This document shows positions 1-8,814 of a DNA stretch of 34,193 bases, in pieces; within the stretch, counting starts at the first letter, position 1; every line of letters starts with the position of its first letter. Location: the IMG/VR virus record IMGVR_UViG_3300044614_000378, positions 1 through 34,193 of that record. One strand, 5' to 3'. The position numbers and the translations under genes are program-made. The notes under the pieces are model-generated. The model saw only the letters and a program-made list of their open reading frames with translations. It had not been told where the DNA came from and made no database searches. Origin of the DNA: a virus.

Positions 1-381
1 CATACCACTAATGAGTGGGGGCAGTTGAGCTTTGAGCCTTATGAGTTCAATCCATTTGACCGGCATGAACTATTTGATGAGTACTGTATCAATGATATCT
101 ATGGTATCATACCTGAGTACCTATCATTTAGACAGGATTTCATGGATAAGTATCACTTACTTTTTAATGAAGAGGATGGAGATGAGGAGGATGATAATAA
201 ACCAATGACATCCGATGAGTCTAAGGCACAAGCTGAACAAAAGTCTGCTGTGAAATGGGGATGGGAGAGACTACTCTATTCTCTTTGTAATGAGGACTTG
301 ACTAAGTTTAAGCAAGTAACTGACCTACCTCTTGTACTTACCTTTAATATGCTGTCAATGAAAAAAGAGCTTAATCTATAA
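1..381 (+). CDS. Tail assembly chaperone-like protein, 3' part only (copy A)
   Basis: Open from the first base of the window to a TAA at 379-381, giving about 126 residues that match the C-terminal half of the complete gene at 29171-29902 with only about three substitutions that I can count (Q/E and E/D near the start, V/I near the end). The gene is cut by the window edge; an ATG at 25 is internal, not the start. It has the same acidic stretch (NEEDGDEEDD) followed by a Trp-rich helix region and ends in KKELNL. The role is inferred from the full-length copy. It converges on the minus-strand gene ending at 376, with the two 3' ends overlapping by 6 bases. Confidence 0.8.
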   Translation, partial: HTTNEWGQLSFEPYEFNPFDRHELFDEYCINDIYGIIPEYLSFRQDFMDKYHLLFNEEDGDEEDDNKPMTSDESKAQAEQKSAVKWGWERLLYSLCNEDLTKFKQVTDLPLVLTFNMLSMKKELNL

Positions 382-813
382 CATACCTCTGAATGATAGA
401 GGAGCTGAGAAATCTCCACCTATAGGCTCAAATGTATAAATGATAGAACGCTTATCACCTAATATATTTGCCACTTGTAATATAGGATACCTTTCAACCA
501 TCCATTCAGTATATTGAGAATATATTTCTGTTGTTATACCTTCTGAATCTAATCTCCTGGATAACTCTGCACAGAAGTCATAAGGTGTTATGTAGATAGT
601 TCCATTATTAAGAAACCCAAAATAATACATTGCAATAATCTGTATCTCAAGTTCACCTAATGCAGGGATTTTAGCATTGATACGCACTGAGTCATACATA
701 GCTCCTGTATCAATAGCACCATCCTCAGATATTATCTGCTGCAAGATGCGTTGTATCTTTCTCCTTGTAGGATACTTGACATTGAATATACCATTATTTG
801 CGTAGCGTGCCAT
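376..813 (-). CDS. Conserved phage protein, possible virion or joining protein (copy A)
   Basis: A 145-residue protein starting MARYANNGIF and rich in alternating helix and strand. Its homologue in copy B (29892-30338, 148 residues) is conserved at the N-terminus and across the segment around DTGAMYDSVRINAK, then varies near residues 70-85 and at the extreme C-terminus. The segment 'DTG-x-x-YDSV ... YYFGFLNNG' loosely recalls HK97 gp10-like joining proteins, but I cannot confirm this. It is the last gene of the fibre block, starting on the base where its upstream neighbour ends, so it is presumably a late gene. The function is unknown and the joining-protein idea is weak. Confidence 0.6.
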   Translation of the reverse strand: MARYANNGIFNVKYPTRRKIQRILQQIISEDGAIDTGAMYDSVRINAKIPALGELEIQIIAMYYFGFLNNGTIYITPYDFCAELSRRLDSEGITTEIYSQYTEWMVERYPILQVANILGDKRSIIYTFEPIGGDFSAPLSFRGML

Positions 814-1052
814 TATTCAAAGGGTTTTGACCATTCAGGTGTTTCCATTAATTCTAAGCATTCAGCATGAGTTAATATCTGTAAAGGAACTATTGTACCA
901 TCTGTTATAAAAGTAGGTGTTTGATCCCACTTTAAAACAAATTTAGAATTATCCAATGACTTTCTAATTGTGCTTGACGTTGTTTCACCTACTTGAGTGA
1001 AATCTACTTTGGATAGGTCATTAATATCTATTATTGAATAAGTATCTGTCAT
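813..1052 (-). CDS. Small variable protein paired with the fibre gene (copy A)
   Basis: A 79-residue acidic protein (starts MTDTYSIIDIND, ends WSKPFE). It lies directly downstream of the candidate receptor-binding gene and upstream of the conserved 145-residue gene. The corresponding slot in copy B (30338-30565) holds a 75-residue protein with no recognisable similarity, so this small gene is exchanged together with the large fibre gene. Known tail-fibre loci often pair a fibre with a small cognate chaperone or attachment protein. That role is an inference from position and co-variation only. Confidence 0.55.
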   Translation of the reverse strand: MTDTYSIIDINDLSKVDFTQVGETTSSTIRKSLDNSKFVLKWDQTPTFITDGTIVPLQILTHAECLELMETPEWSKPFE

Positions 1053-1061
1053 ATAAATTAA

Positions 1062-2072
1062 TTAAGGTACATCAGTTGTTCTGTCAGTAATTTCCATGTT
1101 TACAGAAGTTCCATTAACTCCACCACTTCCGTTATCAATTAATGTCCAATTTGTGCTGAATGTATCTCCATCTCCCATTCTCCACCAATGATTAGGTGTT
1201 AACGAACTTAAATTTGAAGGATTTCCAGCATTGTATATTGTTGAAATATTTGCACTTTGATCTGTATTCCACATTGCTATCTCATCAAGTCTTCCAGAAA
1301 AATACCAATCATTTACATTTGATAATTTACCTATTGTAACCACTCTATTTGAGGAAAGAATACCTGTACTTGATGCAGTTGTTTGACCGTTCAAAACTCC
1401 ATCAACATACATTTTAAGACCATTTGTTCCAGTAGTACCGTTATAAGTACATAATATATGATGCCAATTGTTATCATCTAATATATTAGCTGTTGATTGT
1501 ACTGTATTCACTGTTCCATTAGTATTCCATACAAAGAAATAAAGCCTACGTAAACCCGCAGAAGAACCCCTCCAAACAACACCCCATGATCTTACACTTG
1601 TATCATCTTTTGATATTATTGAATTTAAACTACCCGTGTCCGTTGTTTTCATCCAAAACGAAATAGATATAGCAGAAGTAAAATCTATATTGCCAGTTGT
1701 TATTCCCTCATCAACCCCGTCAAAGGTCATTGAATATTGATTGTATGCAATGGGAGTAACTGTATTACTATCTGCATTGGCACTTCCAATTCCATTTGTA
1801 GCTGTCACAGTACACTTAATTGATTGACCTACATCTGCTGTCACAAGGACATAGGTTGAGTTAGTTGCACTTGCAATGTTAGAGCCATTACGCTTCCATT
1901 GATATGCAAAGGTTATAGTAGGTGTGCCTGTCCATGTACCTGTTGAGCAGCTTACTGTCTGACCTTCCTGTGCTGTTCCTGTTATAGCAGGAGCAACAGT
2001 GTTGACAGGAGAAACCCCTCCACTTACTTCCCAAGCTGTGCGTAAAAAAACGCTGTTACCATAGCCAATCAT
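1062..2072 (-). CDS. Candidate receptor-binding protein, Ig-like plus LamG-like domains (copy A)
   Basis: A 336-residue protein. Residues 1-10 (MIGYGNSVFL) match the copy B protein at 30565-31383 and are probably the virion-attachment end. Residues about 20-108 look like a bacterial Ig-like repeat (NTVAPAITGTAQEGQTV ... YQWKRNGSNI ... SIKCTVTATN). Residues about 113-300 look like a concanavalin/LamG-type jelly roll (FDGVDEGITTGNIDFT, ISFWMKTTD, WHHILCTYNGT, MYVDGVL, GRLDEIAMWN). Such domains bind surface glycans or proteins in many phage fibres. There is no signal peptide. The last base of the upstream 89-residue gene is the first base of this one (2072). Receptor binding is inferred from domains, position and extreme variability between copies. 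Confidence 0.7.
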   Translation of the reverse strand: MIGYGNSVFLRTAWEVSGGVSPVNTVAPAITGTAQEGQTVSCSTGTWTGTPTITFAYQWKRNGSNIASATNSTYVLVTADVGQSIKCTVTATNGIGSANADSNTVTPIAYNQYSMTFDGVDEGITTGNIDFTSAISISFWMKTTDTGSLNSIISKDDTSVRSWGVVWRGSSAGLRRLYFFVWNTNGTVNTVQSTANILDDNNWHHILCTYNGTTGTNGLKMYVDGVLNGQTTASSTGILSSNRVVTIGKLSNVNDWYFSGRLDEIAMWNTDQSANISTIYNAGNPSNLSSLTPNHWWRMGDGDTFSTNWTLIDNGSGGVNGTSVNMEITDRTTDVP

Positions 2073-2341
2073 TATGCAAGTATTAGCAATGCACTTCCAG
2101 ATGTTAACTTAACTCCACTGAATTGTTGAGCCGCTGTAGCTCTGATGATAGTGCCTGCTTTCACAGCTGTTGCCGGTGCAGCAATATAAGTTGACTTAAC
2201 ATCTACACCTGCTATCTTGATAAGATTGAATACAGTATCCTCAAGGACTACAATAGCATTGACATTTACAGTTTTCTCTGTTGTATTGTTAAGTACAAAA
2301 GTTCCTTTCTTAGCTATTAAGATTTCATTATCTGTTGCCAT
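2072..2341 (-). CDS. Small conserved beta-rich virion-associated protein (copy A)
   Basis: An 89-residue protein starting MATDNEILIAKKGTFVL, predicted mostly beta strand with many Thr and Val residues. The copy B homologue (31380-31646, 88 residues) is clearly the same family, with scattered substitutions. It lies between the fibre protein at 2344-3003 and the receptor-binding candidate. This context suggests a small fibre, decoration or attachment protein. I do not recognise a named family. Confidence 0.6.
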   Translation of the reverse strand: MATDNEILIAKKGTFVLNNTTEKTVNVNAIVVLEDTVFNLIKIAGVDVKSTYIAAPATAVKAGTIIRATAAQQFSGVKLTSGSALLILA

Positions 2342-2343
2342 TT

Positions 2344-3003
2344 TTAATATGTTTTATTTAAAGTGAATATTTCCGAGTATATAGAGTCCCCAGCGTTGGC
2401 AGTACCCCATTGAGCTGTGATTGATAGTGTGTTGCTTATGGTTGTATCAAAGGTAGTGGTGTTCTCAGTACTAAAGTTAGTGCCCTCAAAGTTGTTGGAT
2501 GCATTCTTTGTGTACATGAAAGCACCTCCTGCAGCTATTGATGCTACACCAGCTGCTCCTATAGCTCTCACAGTGAAGTATATCTCTAATTTCCAATGCT
2601 TGGTAGTTGTTCCTGCCATTGTGATTGCTCCTGTTGTTGCCAATACAACACTGCCACTTTTTATCCTTATAGTTAAGGTATGATTGTTGACAGCTGAGAT
2701 ATGGCCTGTTAGTATAGCATGGAAGCTATCACCTACATTGAACCCATCAGCAGGGATACTTAAACTACCTAAGCCGCCATCAAGTAGAGAGGTCTCAGTA
2801 GTTGTGTTGGTGACAGGTGTGCTTGTTGCTGTCTGAGTGTACAAGTTATTCAATGATGCAGCAGCTCTCATCAACTCAAGGCCTGTGATAGAGTATGTGT
2901 TGTATCCAAAGCCACTCAAAACACTTACCTCAAGTAAATCTGTAGGATCAAGGTCTGACCCCTTGGGAGTCATCTGAGATATTTTCTGTCTATTGATAGC
3001 CAT
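2344..3003 (-). CDS. Tail fibre-like protein with conserved N-terminus (copy A)
   Basis: A 219-residue protein. The first roughly 45 residues (MAINRQKISQMTPKG ... LDPTDLLEVSV ... SITG-x-EL) are nearly the same as in copy B (31659-32408). After that the two proteins are unrelated: this copy has a Thr/Ser/Ala-rich beta domain (LTIRIKSGSVVLAT, WKLEIYFTVRAIG, SITAQWGTANAGD). A constant N-terminal anchor with an exchangeable C-terminal module is the usual design of phage fibres. The start codon is set by the repeated TACAATATAGGT-ATG motif directly upstream; the stop of the preceding gene lies only 18 bases away. Confidence 0.7.
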   Translation of the reverse strand: MAINRQKISQMTPKGSDLDPTDLLEVSVLSGFGYNTYSITGLELMRAAASLNNLYTQTATSTPVTNTTTETSLLDGGLGSLSIPADGFNVGDSFHAILTGHISAVNNHTLTIRIKSGSVVLATTGAITMAGTTTKHWKLEIYFTVRAIGAAGVASIAAGGAFMYTKNASNNFEGTNFSTENTTTFDTTISNTLSITAQWGTANAGDSIYSEIFTLNKTY

Positions 3004-3015
3004 ACCTATATTGTA
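3004..3015 (-). promoter_or_regulatory. Repeated late-gene motif TACAATATAGGT abutting ATG
   Basis: On the minus strand the 12-mer TACAATATAGGT ends directly on the ATG at 3003-3001. The same string precedes the ATGs at 10306, 12587, 26006 and 32408, and with a final C the ATG at 28603. TACAAT would fit a -10 element placed so that transcription starts at or beside the ATG. No shared -35 or -33 box is visible. It could alternatively act as a translation-initiation element. Confidence 0.55.
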
Positions 3016-3021
3016 ATTAAC

Positions 3022-3468
3022 TTATGATTCTGTTATAATAGGGACTTGGCAATCTGTCCAATTACTCATGTCAACATCTAAGGTCATGACCCACCCTGCT
3101 GCATAGTCTAACACTTGATTATTCAATGGCACTATGGCAGGTTGTCCTAATACATCAAAGCTATAGTCATCACTGAAAGTAAAATAGTTCACTAAGTCAA
3201 CTAATATCTGATGACAGTCTGAGAGTATCACAGTGATATTAGCTCTATCCTTTTGTATGATGTCCAGGCAGGTTATCTCTAAGCTCATTGTATTAGTGTT
3301 CTCAGTTGCTATAGCTGTGATAGGTGCTATAAACACAAGAGGATATTTCTCATCCTTTGTCGCAAAGTTAGGTAACTGCTCCACGAAGTCACTACCTACT
3401 TTTTTTACCTGTAGATGTGCGTTATAGAATGCCTCTATCTTATTGATTAATGCTTGATAACTTGTCAT
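3022..3468 (-). CDS. Tail structural or tail-completion protein (copy A)
   Basis: A 148-residue protein (MTSYQALINKIEAFYNAHLQ ...). The copy B homologue at 32427-32873 has the same length and differs at about nine residues, all conservative, so it is under clear protein-level constraint. Its position directly after the tape measure (4-base ATGA overlap), its length and its mixed alpha/beta make-up fit a tail terminator or completion protein. I do not see a diagnostic motif, so the role is inference from order. Confidence 0.6.
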   Translation of the reverse strand: MTSYQALINKIEAFYNAHLQVKKVGSDFVEQLPNFATKDEKYPLVFIAPITAIATENTNTMSLEITCLDIIQKDRANITVILSDCHQILVDLVNYFTFSDDYSFDVLGQPAIVPLNNQVLDYAAGWVMTLDVDMSNWTDCQVPIITES

Positions 3469-6035
3469 AGTTCTGCGTTCTTTTGTATCTTATTAATTTT
3501 GTTCTGTACGTTGGTCATCTCAGTCTCACTCACTATAGCATTGACTGTGATAGTCTGACCTCCTCCCTCTTGGTTCGGGTTGCCTACATTATTGAGTTGG
3601 TTACCTTGACCGAATAGACTAACTGATGGAGTGGCCATGCCTCCTGTTGTATTACCTCCACCTGTGAAACTATTAGTGTCTGCAGTTGGAGCATTACCTC
3701 CACCCTCAAAGGATGTGCTTGCTATTGTTGCTAAACTTGTAGCTGTTGATATTACTGAGCCAGCTATTGCAGCTGCCATAGCAAAACCTCCATCAAACTT
3801 AGGATACTGAGCAAGGATTGATGTAATGGCTTGAGCTCCATTGATAACAGCCATTGCTAACTGCATTTTTTTCTGTTGCTCAAATTGTTGCTTAAGTATT
3901 TTCTCCTCTTCCTTACTTCCTTGTTGTACTCCTTTAAGTTTCTTTTTTGTGTTAATGTCTTGTATTGATGCAATGGCTCCTGCTGCTGTTGTAGCAAGTT
4001 GAAATCCAGCCTCAATATTTGCATTAAGTTTTTCTCTTGCCTTATCATCTATCTCAACCAACTTAGCCGCTTTAGTCTCTTCTGCTACTATTTCAGCTTG
4101 ACGATATTTTTCTTTTATGGCAGCTATCTCTGACTCACTCAAGTCTTTTGCTGCAAGTTCAGCAGTTCTTTGAGCATCAAGTGTATCTAATGTAGTTTGA
4201 AGAAATGCCTCATTTGCTGCAATCTCTTCCTCCTTAGTACCTTTAAATCTTTCAAGTTCAAAGGCTTCCTTAGATAATTTAGTCTCTGCTGTAAGTTGTG
4301 CAGCTGCTAAAATCTTTTGTTGATTCTCAATCTTTTTTACTGTGATTTGGTCATCAATTTCTTTTAACTTTTTAGCAGTCTCATCCTCAAGCAATGCTCT
4401 CTCCTCTGAGCCTACCTCAAGTGAGTCCATCTTTATCTTTGCCTCTGCTTCAAGTAGTTCCTTTTGTGCCTCGAATTTAGCAATATCATCTGCTGCATTG
4501 AGTTCTTTTCTTTTCAACCTTGCAATCAACTCCTCATTCTCTGCCTTTTCTCTCTCCTCAGCATTCTTATCTCTTGCTTTCTTAAGGTCATTATCTATCT
4601 TAGCAAGAGCTGCCTTCTGATCAACTTCTTTTTTATAGATTTTAGCGAGGTTATCAGATAGATATTTTCTCTCAGCTTCAAGTTGTGTTATGCGTAATTC
4701 TCTAAGCTCTTGCTCTGACTTACCTGCATTCTCTGCCTCTTGCAAAGCTACCTCATTCTTTTTGCGTAGGTCAGCAAGTGCCTCAGAATATTTATTCTTT
4801 ACCTCTTTATTAGTAGTACTTACACTTGTTGTGGTAGCCTTAGCTGCTGCTGCATTCCCTTTGTTAGTTATCTCTAACTCCTGTCTCTTAAAGTCCTGGA
4901 TAATCAAGTTCTTTAACTGTTGAGCCTTAGCAAGTGCAGTGCTATCACCTAACTGTTGAGCCTCTTTAATCTGCTGCTCTACCTTAGCAAGTGCCTCCTT
5001 CTGTTGGATGTCAAGCATTGCCTTAGCACGCTCAGACTCTCCCTTGATTTGCTTGGCCTGTAGTAACTCAATCTGCTTATCTAAGCTAACATTGAGATTC
5101 CTTATAGCGTTAATCTTGTTTATCTCATTCTGTACTTGTTGATTAGCCAAGTCTGCTTGAGTTTTAGTCAAGTCAGCTAATCTCTTCTTATCCTCATCTG
5201 TAAGTTCCTTCTTTAAGTTTAATGAGTCAATCTCAGCTTGATTGATAGCCATGTCACCCTCTATCTGTTCCCTCTTAAGGTCAAAGATGCTCTGACTTGT
5301 ATCTATCTGGATTCCTAACTTCTCCTCAATAGCAGCTATCTCCTCATCGCTTAAGTCCTTAGTAAGGTTATATAGTTCCTGCCTTGCTTGACTCTCTGCC
5401 TTAAGGCTCTCTCTATTTTTCTCACTTGCCTCTTTAACTGCCTCAGCATTTTCCTCTGCTGCATTATCTGTTAAACCCATCCAATCAGTCAGGTCCTTAA
5501 AGCCTTGTATCACTGCATTGATAGGTATCATGATTGCCTCTAAGATAGCATCAAGTACTCCTATTTTTTTTAAGAATATACCAATAGCTGCCACTATAGC
5601 AGTGATGACTGCCACTAATAAAAAGATAGGATTCATTAAGATGGTTGCTCCAAGTTTTACGAATGCTCCACCGACTGTGGATAGAGTACCCATGAACCCT
5701 TTGAAGCCCTTTGCTAAGTCTCCAGGATTGAGCTTTCCCATTACATTGCTAAAAACTTGAGCCTTCTGCTGTGCCTCCTCAAAGTCTAAGCTCATTAATG
5801 AGTCCTTAATACCTCCAATAGAATTACTCACCTGCTCAAATTTAGAGCCTGATGCAAATACATTCACTGCATCATTAGCATCCTTAAGTTGGTCTTTAAG
5901 CTCACCTGCTCTTGCTGAGAGTTGTGCTATTTGTTCGGGGTCAGTGGCATCTGCTATAGCTCCTTTAAGTTCTCTAAGCTCTGCCTTGATAGCACCTATC
6001 CCGGTTATCTTTAATGGTATCTCTACTTCATTCAT
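3465..6035 (-). CDS. Tape measure protein
   Basis: At 856 residues this is the second longest protein in the window. Residues about 1-110 are helical. A hydrophobic stretch at about 130-165 (LGATILMNPIFLLVAVITAIVA) is the membrane-type segment usual in tape measures. Residues about 200-680 are a very long Lys/Glu/Ala coiled coil. Near 710-770 there is a second hydrophobic Ala/Ile-rich segment, and the end is Gly/Asn/Thr-rich. It sets tail length during assembly; by the family rule of about 0.15 nm per residue the tail would be near 130 nm (inference). It overlaps the next gene by ATGA and follows the 925-residue tail protein with one base between them. Its middle and C-terminal half is repeated at 32870-34193. 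Confidence 0.92.
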   Translation of the reverse strand: MNEVEIPLKITGIGAIKAELRELKGAIADATDPEQIAQLSARAGELKDQLKDANDAVNVFASGSKFEQVSNSIGGIKDSLMSLDFEEAQQKAQVFSNVMGKLNPGDLAKGFKGFMGTLSTVGGAFVKLGATILMNPIFLLVAVITAIVAAIGIFLKKIGVLDAILEAIMIPINAVIQGFKDLTDWMGLTDNAAEENAEAVKEASEKNRESLKAESQARQELYNLTKDLSDEEIAAIEEKLGIQIDTSQSIFDLKREQIEGDMAINQAEIDSLNLKKELTDEDKKRLADLTKTQADLANQQVQNEINKINAIRNLNVSLDKQIELLQAKQIKGESERAKAMLDIQQKEALAKVEQQIKEAQQLGDSTALAKAQQLKNLIIQDFKRQELEITNKGNAAAAKATTTSVSTTNKEVKNKYSEALADLRKKNEVALQEAENAGKSEQELRELRITQLEAERKYLSDNLAKIYKKEVDQKAALAKIDNDLKKARDKNAEEREKAENEELIARLKRKELNAADDIAKFEAQKELLEAEAKIKMDSLEVGSEERALLEDETAKKLKEIDDQITVKKIENQQKILAAAQLTAETKLSKEAFELERFKGTKEEEIAANEAFLQTTLDTLDAQRTAELAAKDLSESEIAAIKEKYRQAEIVAEETKAAKLVEIDDKAREKLNANIEAGFQLATTAAGAIASIQDINTKKKLKGVQQGSKEEEKILKQQFEQQKKMQLAMAVINGAQAITSILAQYPKFDGGFAMAAAIAGSVISTATSLATIASTSFEGGGNAPTADTNSFTGGGNTTGGMATPSVSLFGQGNQLNNVGNPNQEGGGQTITVNAIVSETEMTNVQNKINKIQKNAEL
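4662..4788. repeat. 127-bp exact repeat, left copy (inside tape measure gene)
   Basis: Identical base for base to 34067-34193, the last 127 bases of the window. The base just before it differs (G at 4661, A at 34066). A 127-base exact terminal overlap equals a common maximum k-mer in de Bruijn assembly, so it marks where the B version rejoins the shared map. It is unlikely to be a biological repeat. Confidence 0.9.
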
Positions 6036-6036
6036 A

Positions 6037-8814
6037 TTAGTAAACTCTTATTTCTATTGTGTTATAATCAAGCATATTGTCTTGTCCTGTATTGGTGAAG
6101 TCATAAGTAATTATTTCAATAATATTTGCAGAGACTCTAAAAATAGCAACATAGTTATTCTGTTGACTGTTGCCTAAATAAAGATATAGTTTATCTTGGT
6201 CAGGGAAAGCACCTGTTAATGTGCCTTGATACCTACCTGCTGCTACCCTTGTCCACACTATATCTCCTATAGTGTTCTCAAGTATTGTAACAGTTGGATC
6301 CAAAGTTCCTGCCTGACTAATATTAGCTATGTACTTCCTATAGTTCACTACAGGTGCACCATTGATACTCTCAGTCACAGTCAAGTTAGGTACTACCATA
6401 CCATCCTGCTCAAGTATCTGTCCATCTCCAATCACTACTCCCTTAACACCTGGACTCACAGCGTTCCCCTTACCAAAGATTAGAACATCTGAGCCTGGCA
6501 CCACTACGTTGTTGACTTGAGCACTCTGCTTAAATACCTCATTATTACCAACTGCTACGATAGTATCTCCAATAGGCTTACCTGCTCCCCTCTTATAAGG
6601 GGCTAAGTCTATCTCAGTATCAATGCTTATTAACTCCACCTTTGTGAGGCTGTTGTTATTAGCGTTGTAATCCTGCACCTTGTTAATGTTCCACCATGAG
6701 TTATCAATGTATATCTTATCATTGAGCTTGAGAGCTTGGATATCAACCTCACTCAAGTCAAAGAATGCTATCAACATCTTACCTACGTTTATCTGATTGA
6801 CAGTACGCCTCCAATATAAGTTATACAGGTTGTTAGCCGTCAAACTTCCTACCTCATAAAAATAGTAGTCATTAGTGCCAAAGTTAATATCAAAGGTAGG
6901 ATACAAAGGATCATTGAAATGTCCAAGCATAGGATAGTCAGTCAAGCCTATCTCTCCTGTTGTGCCAAAATCTATGATGTCAAATGGTTGGCAAGTACCT
7001 AAGCCTCCATCATATAAGATACGGATGTTAGTGTTAGGTGCCGCTCCATTGATTGCAGGAACATAAGCTCCGAATAATGTCTTATACACAGGGGTGGGTG
7101 AGAATAGCAGCTCCTTAGTATCTACATCCTTAACATATTCATTGTCAAAGGTATATTCTATCTGCCCGTAAATTTCTCCTGTGGCCTGTGTGTATAACAC
7201 ATTAGACTGATCCTCATCGGGTGCATAGGTGAGCTTGAGTTTTTTCTTAGTCACATCTGGAAGGAACATCAACTCTTGAGCCTTATCCTTCGCTAACTTT
7301 TGACTCCAATCCTTCTCAGCTCCTGAGTCATAATACTCATCTCTATGTCTTAGGATGAGGTTGTATGGATTGTCAATATCCTGCTCAACATATAAGTTGT
7401 ACATCTGGAATATTGACTTAACAAAATCTGATTGCTTAATCTCAACAGGAACATAAGAACTCATGATTAGAGTACCTCCTGTAGTCTGAGCGTTTTGACT
7501 TGGCAGTATCACCATAGTGATAGATGCTAAGTTAAGAACAACATTAACATCTACAGGGGTGAAGCCTCCACCTGCTGCTATCCAAATATTAGCTCCGTTA
7601 CTGTTAGCACTACCATAGGTCTGAGTTACCTCCACACCTATTGATAACACTTGTATGTCAGCAACATCTATAGGAACACCTGCTGCACTAACTAAGGCAG
7701 GGATGCTAAGAGACTCAGCAAAGGTTAAGATAGTAGTGTTACCTGTTGGTAATGGTGAGGCAGCAGGATAGTAAGCTACTCCACTTGTTGTGCCATACAC
7801 CTTGAGGTTGCCATAACCTGCCACAATAATCTCAGCAAATACTCTATATTTATTTTTAACTATGTATCCTCCCGCGATATACTCAAGGACTGCATTACCT
7901 CCACTATTATTATCAAGGATAATGCTGCCTCCAATCTGTAGCTGATAAGTATAGTGCTCACCTGCCCATGGGTCTATACTGAATGGTGAACTGTACTCTC
8001 CATTAGTAGGATTGAATAAAGATTGTGTATCCACTATCTCTGTCCATCCTGAGTCAATGTCCTCTTGGAATGTATAGTTCACACCTGTGCCCTGTACATA
8101 ACTTGTAGTCCATGTGTTGGTAGCTTCCACTTTATAGTCAGTATAATCAAAGTTATTAACATCCCCATTGTAAGGTATTAACAACTTATCAAAGTGAGCA
8201 TCTGTTAAACCTGCCCAAGTGTATGTAAATCCTGCCACAGCAAATATCCTATCAAAGTATGTCTTAGCATAGATAGCAGGCTTGAACTCATTAGCTTGAT
8301 AGATATTTGTTCCTGTACATACAGGCATTACATATTTATATCCATCTGCTACAGTGTTGCCAAATGTAGCTGCTATGTCAGTAGCTGAGAATGTGTGATC
8401 TAAGTCTGAGAAATCTAAGTCATCAAGATTAACATTAGTGATAGCACTGAAAAACTCAGCCCTACTATCCTTGATGAGTACAGTGTAATTAACCTCCTCC
8501 TCATAAGCATTAGTGTACTGAGACTTATTAACACTCACCAACTGCAAGAGTGCATCATCTAAGATAGGCACTCCATCCTGTATCACTTGACAGCGAGTCA
8601 ACGTGTTGATGTTAAAGCTACCCGCTTGGATGTTCACATCATAGTAGTGACCTAATAGCTCATGATTATTCTTAGTTCCTTCAAGAGTTATTGTCTTAGA
8701 GAATGTTCCTTTGCGAGCTGACAGGTCTCTAATATCTCCCACGTTAAACGTGATAGGGAAGTTAGTCTTCTCTGATACATCTAAGACTCCTGTCTCAAGT
8801 ACTATCTTAACCAT
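6037..8814 (-). CDS. Large tail protein (tail tip / hub candidate)
   Basis: At 925 residues this is the longest protein in the window. The N-terminus (MVKIVLETGVLDVSEKTNFPITFNVGD ... KGTFSKTITLEGTKNN) resembles a tail-hub or distal-tail entry domain. A long beta-rich middle with many aromatic residues follows, and then a C-terminal Gly/Val-rich region (GVKGVVIGDGQILEQDG) that looks like a short fibre or adhesin stem with a small beta head. It is encoded between the 499-residue tail protein (8-base overlap) and the tape measure, which is where tail-tip proteins are expected. There are no membrane segments or enzymatic motifs. The tail-tip role is inferred from order and composition. Confidence 0.65.
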   Translation of the reverse strand: MVKIVLETGVLDVSEKTNFPITFNVGDIRDLSARKGTFSKTITLEGTKNNHELLGHYYDVNIQAGSFNINTLTRCQVIQDGVPILDDALLQLVSVNKSQYTNAYEEEVNYTVLIKDSRAEFFSAITNVNLDDLDFSDLDHTFSATDIAATFGNTVADGYKYVMPVCTGTNIYQANEFKPAIYAKTYFDRIFAVAGFTYTWAGLTDAHFDKLLIPYNGDVNNFDYTDYKVEATNTWTTSYVQGTGVNYTFQEDIDSGWTEIVDTQSLFNPTNGEYSSPFSIDPWAGEHYTYQLQIGGSIILDNNSGGNAVLEYIAGGYIVKNKYRVFAEIIVAGYGNLKVYGTTSGVAYYPAASPLPTGNTTILTFAESLSIPALVSAAGVPIDVADIQVLSIGVEVTQTYGSANSNGANIWIAAGGGFTPVDVNVVLNLASITMVILPSQNAQTTGGTLIMSSYVPVEIKQSDFVKSIFQMYNLYVEQDIDNPYNLILRHRDEYYDSGAEKDWSQKLAKDKAQELMFLPDVTKKKLKLTYAPDEDQSNVLYTQATGEIYGQIEYTFDNEYVKDVDTKELLFSPTPVYKTLFGAYVPAINGAAPNTNIRILYDGGLGTCQPFDIIDFGTTGEIGLTDYPMLGHFNDPLYPTFDINFGTNDYYFYEVGSLTANNLYNLYWRRTVNQINVGKMLIAFFDLSEVDIQALKLNDKIYIDNSWWNINKVQDYNANNNSLTKVELISIDTEIDLAPYKRGAGKPIGDTIVAVGNNEVFKQSAQVNNVVVPGSDVLIFGKGNAVSPGVKGVVIGDGQILEQDGMVVPNLTVTESINGAPVVNYRKYIANISQAGTLDPTVTILENTIGDIVWTRVAAGRYQGTLTGAFPDQDKLYLYLGNSQQNNYVAIFRVSANIIEIITYDFTNTGQDNMLDYNTIEIRVY

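Noticed and set aside
4342-4620. Plus-strand Ser/Ala-rich ORF inside the tape measure gene (similar one at 33747-34025)
   Set aside because: It is antisense to a Lys/Glu coiled coil, which always gives Ser/Phe/Leu-rich shadow frames.
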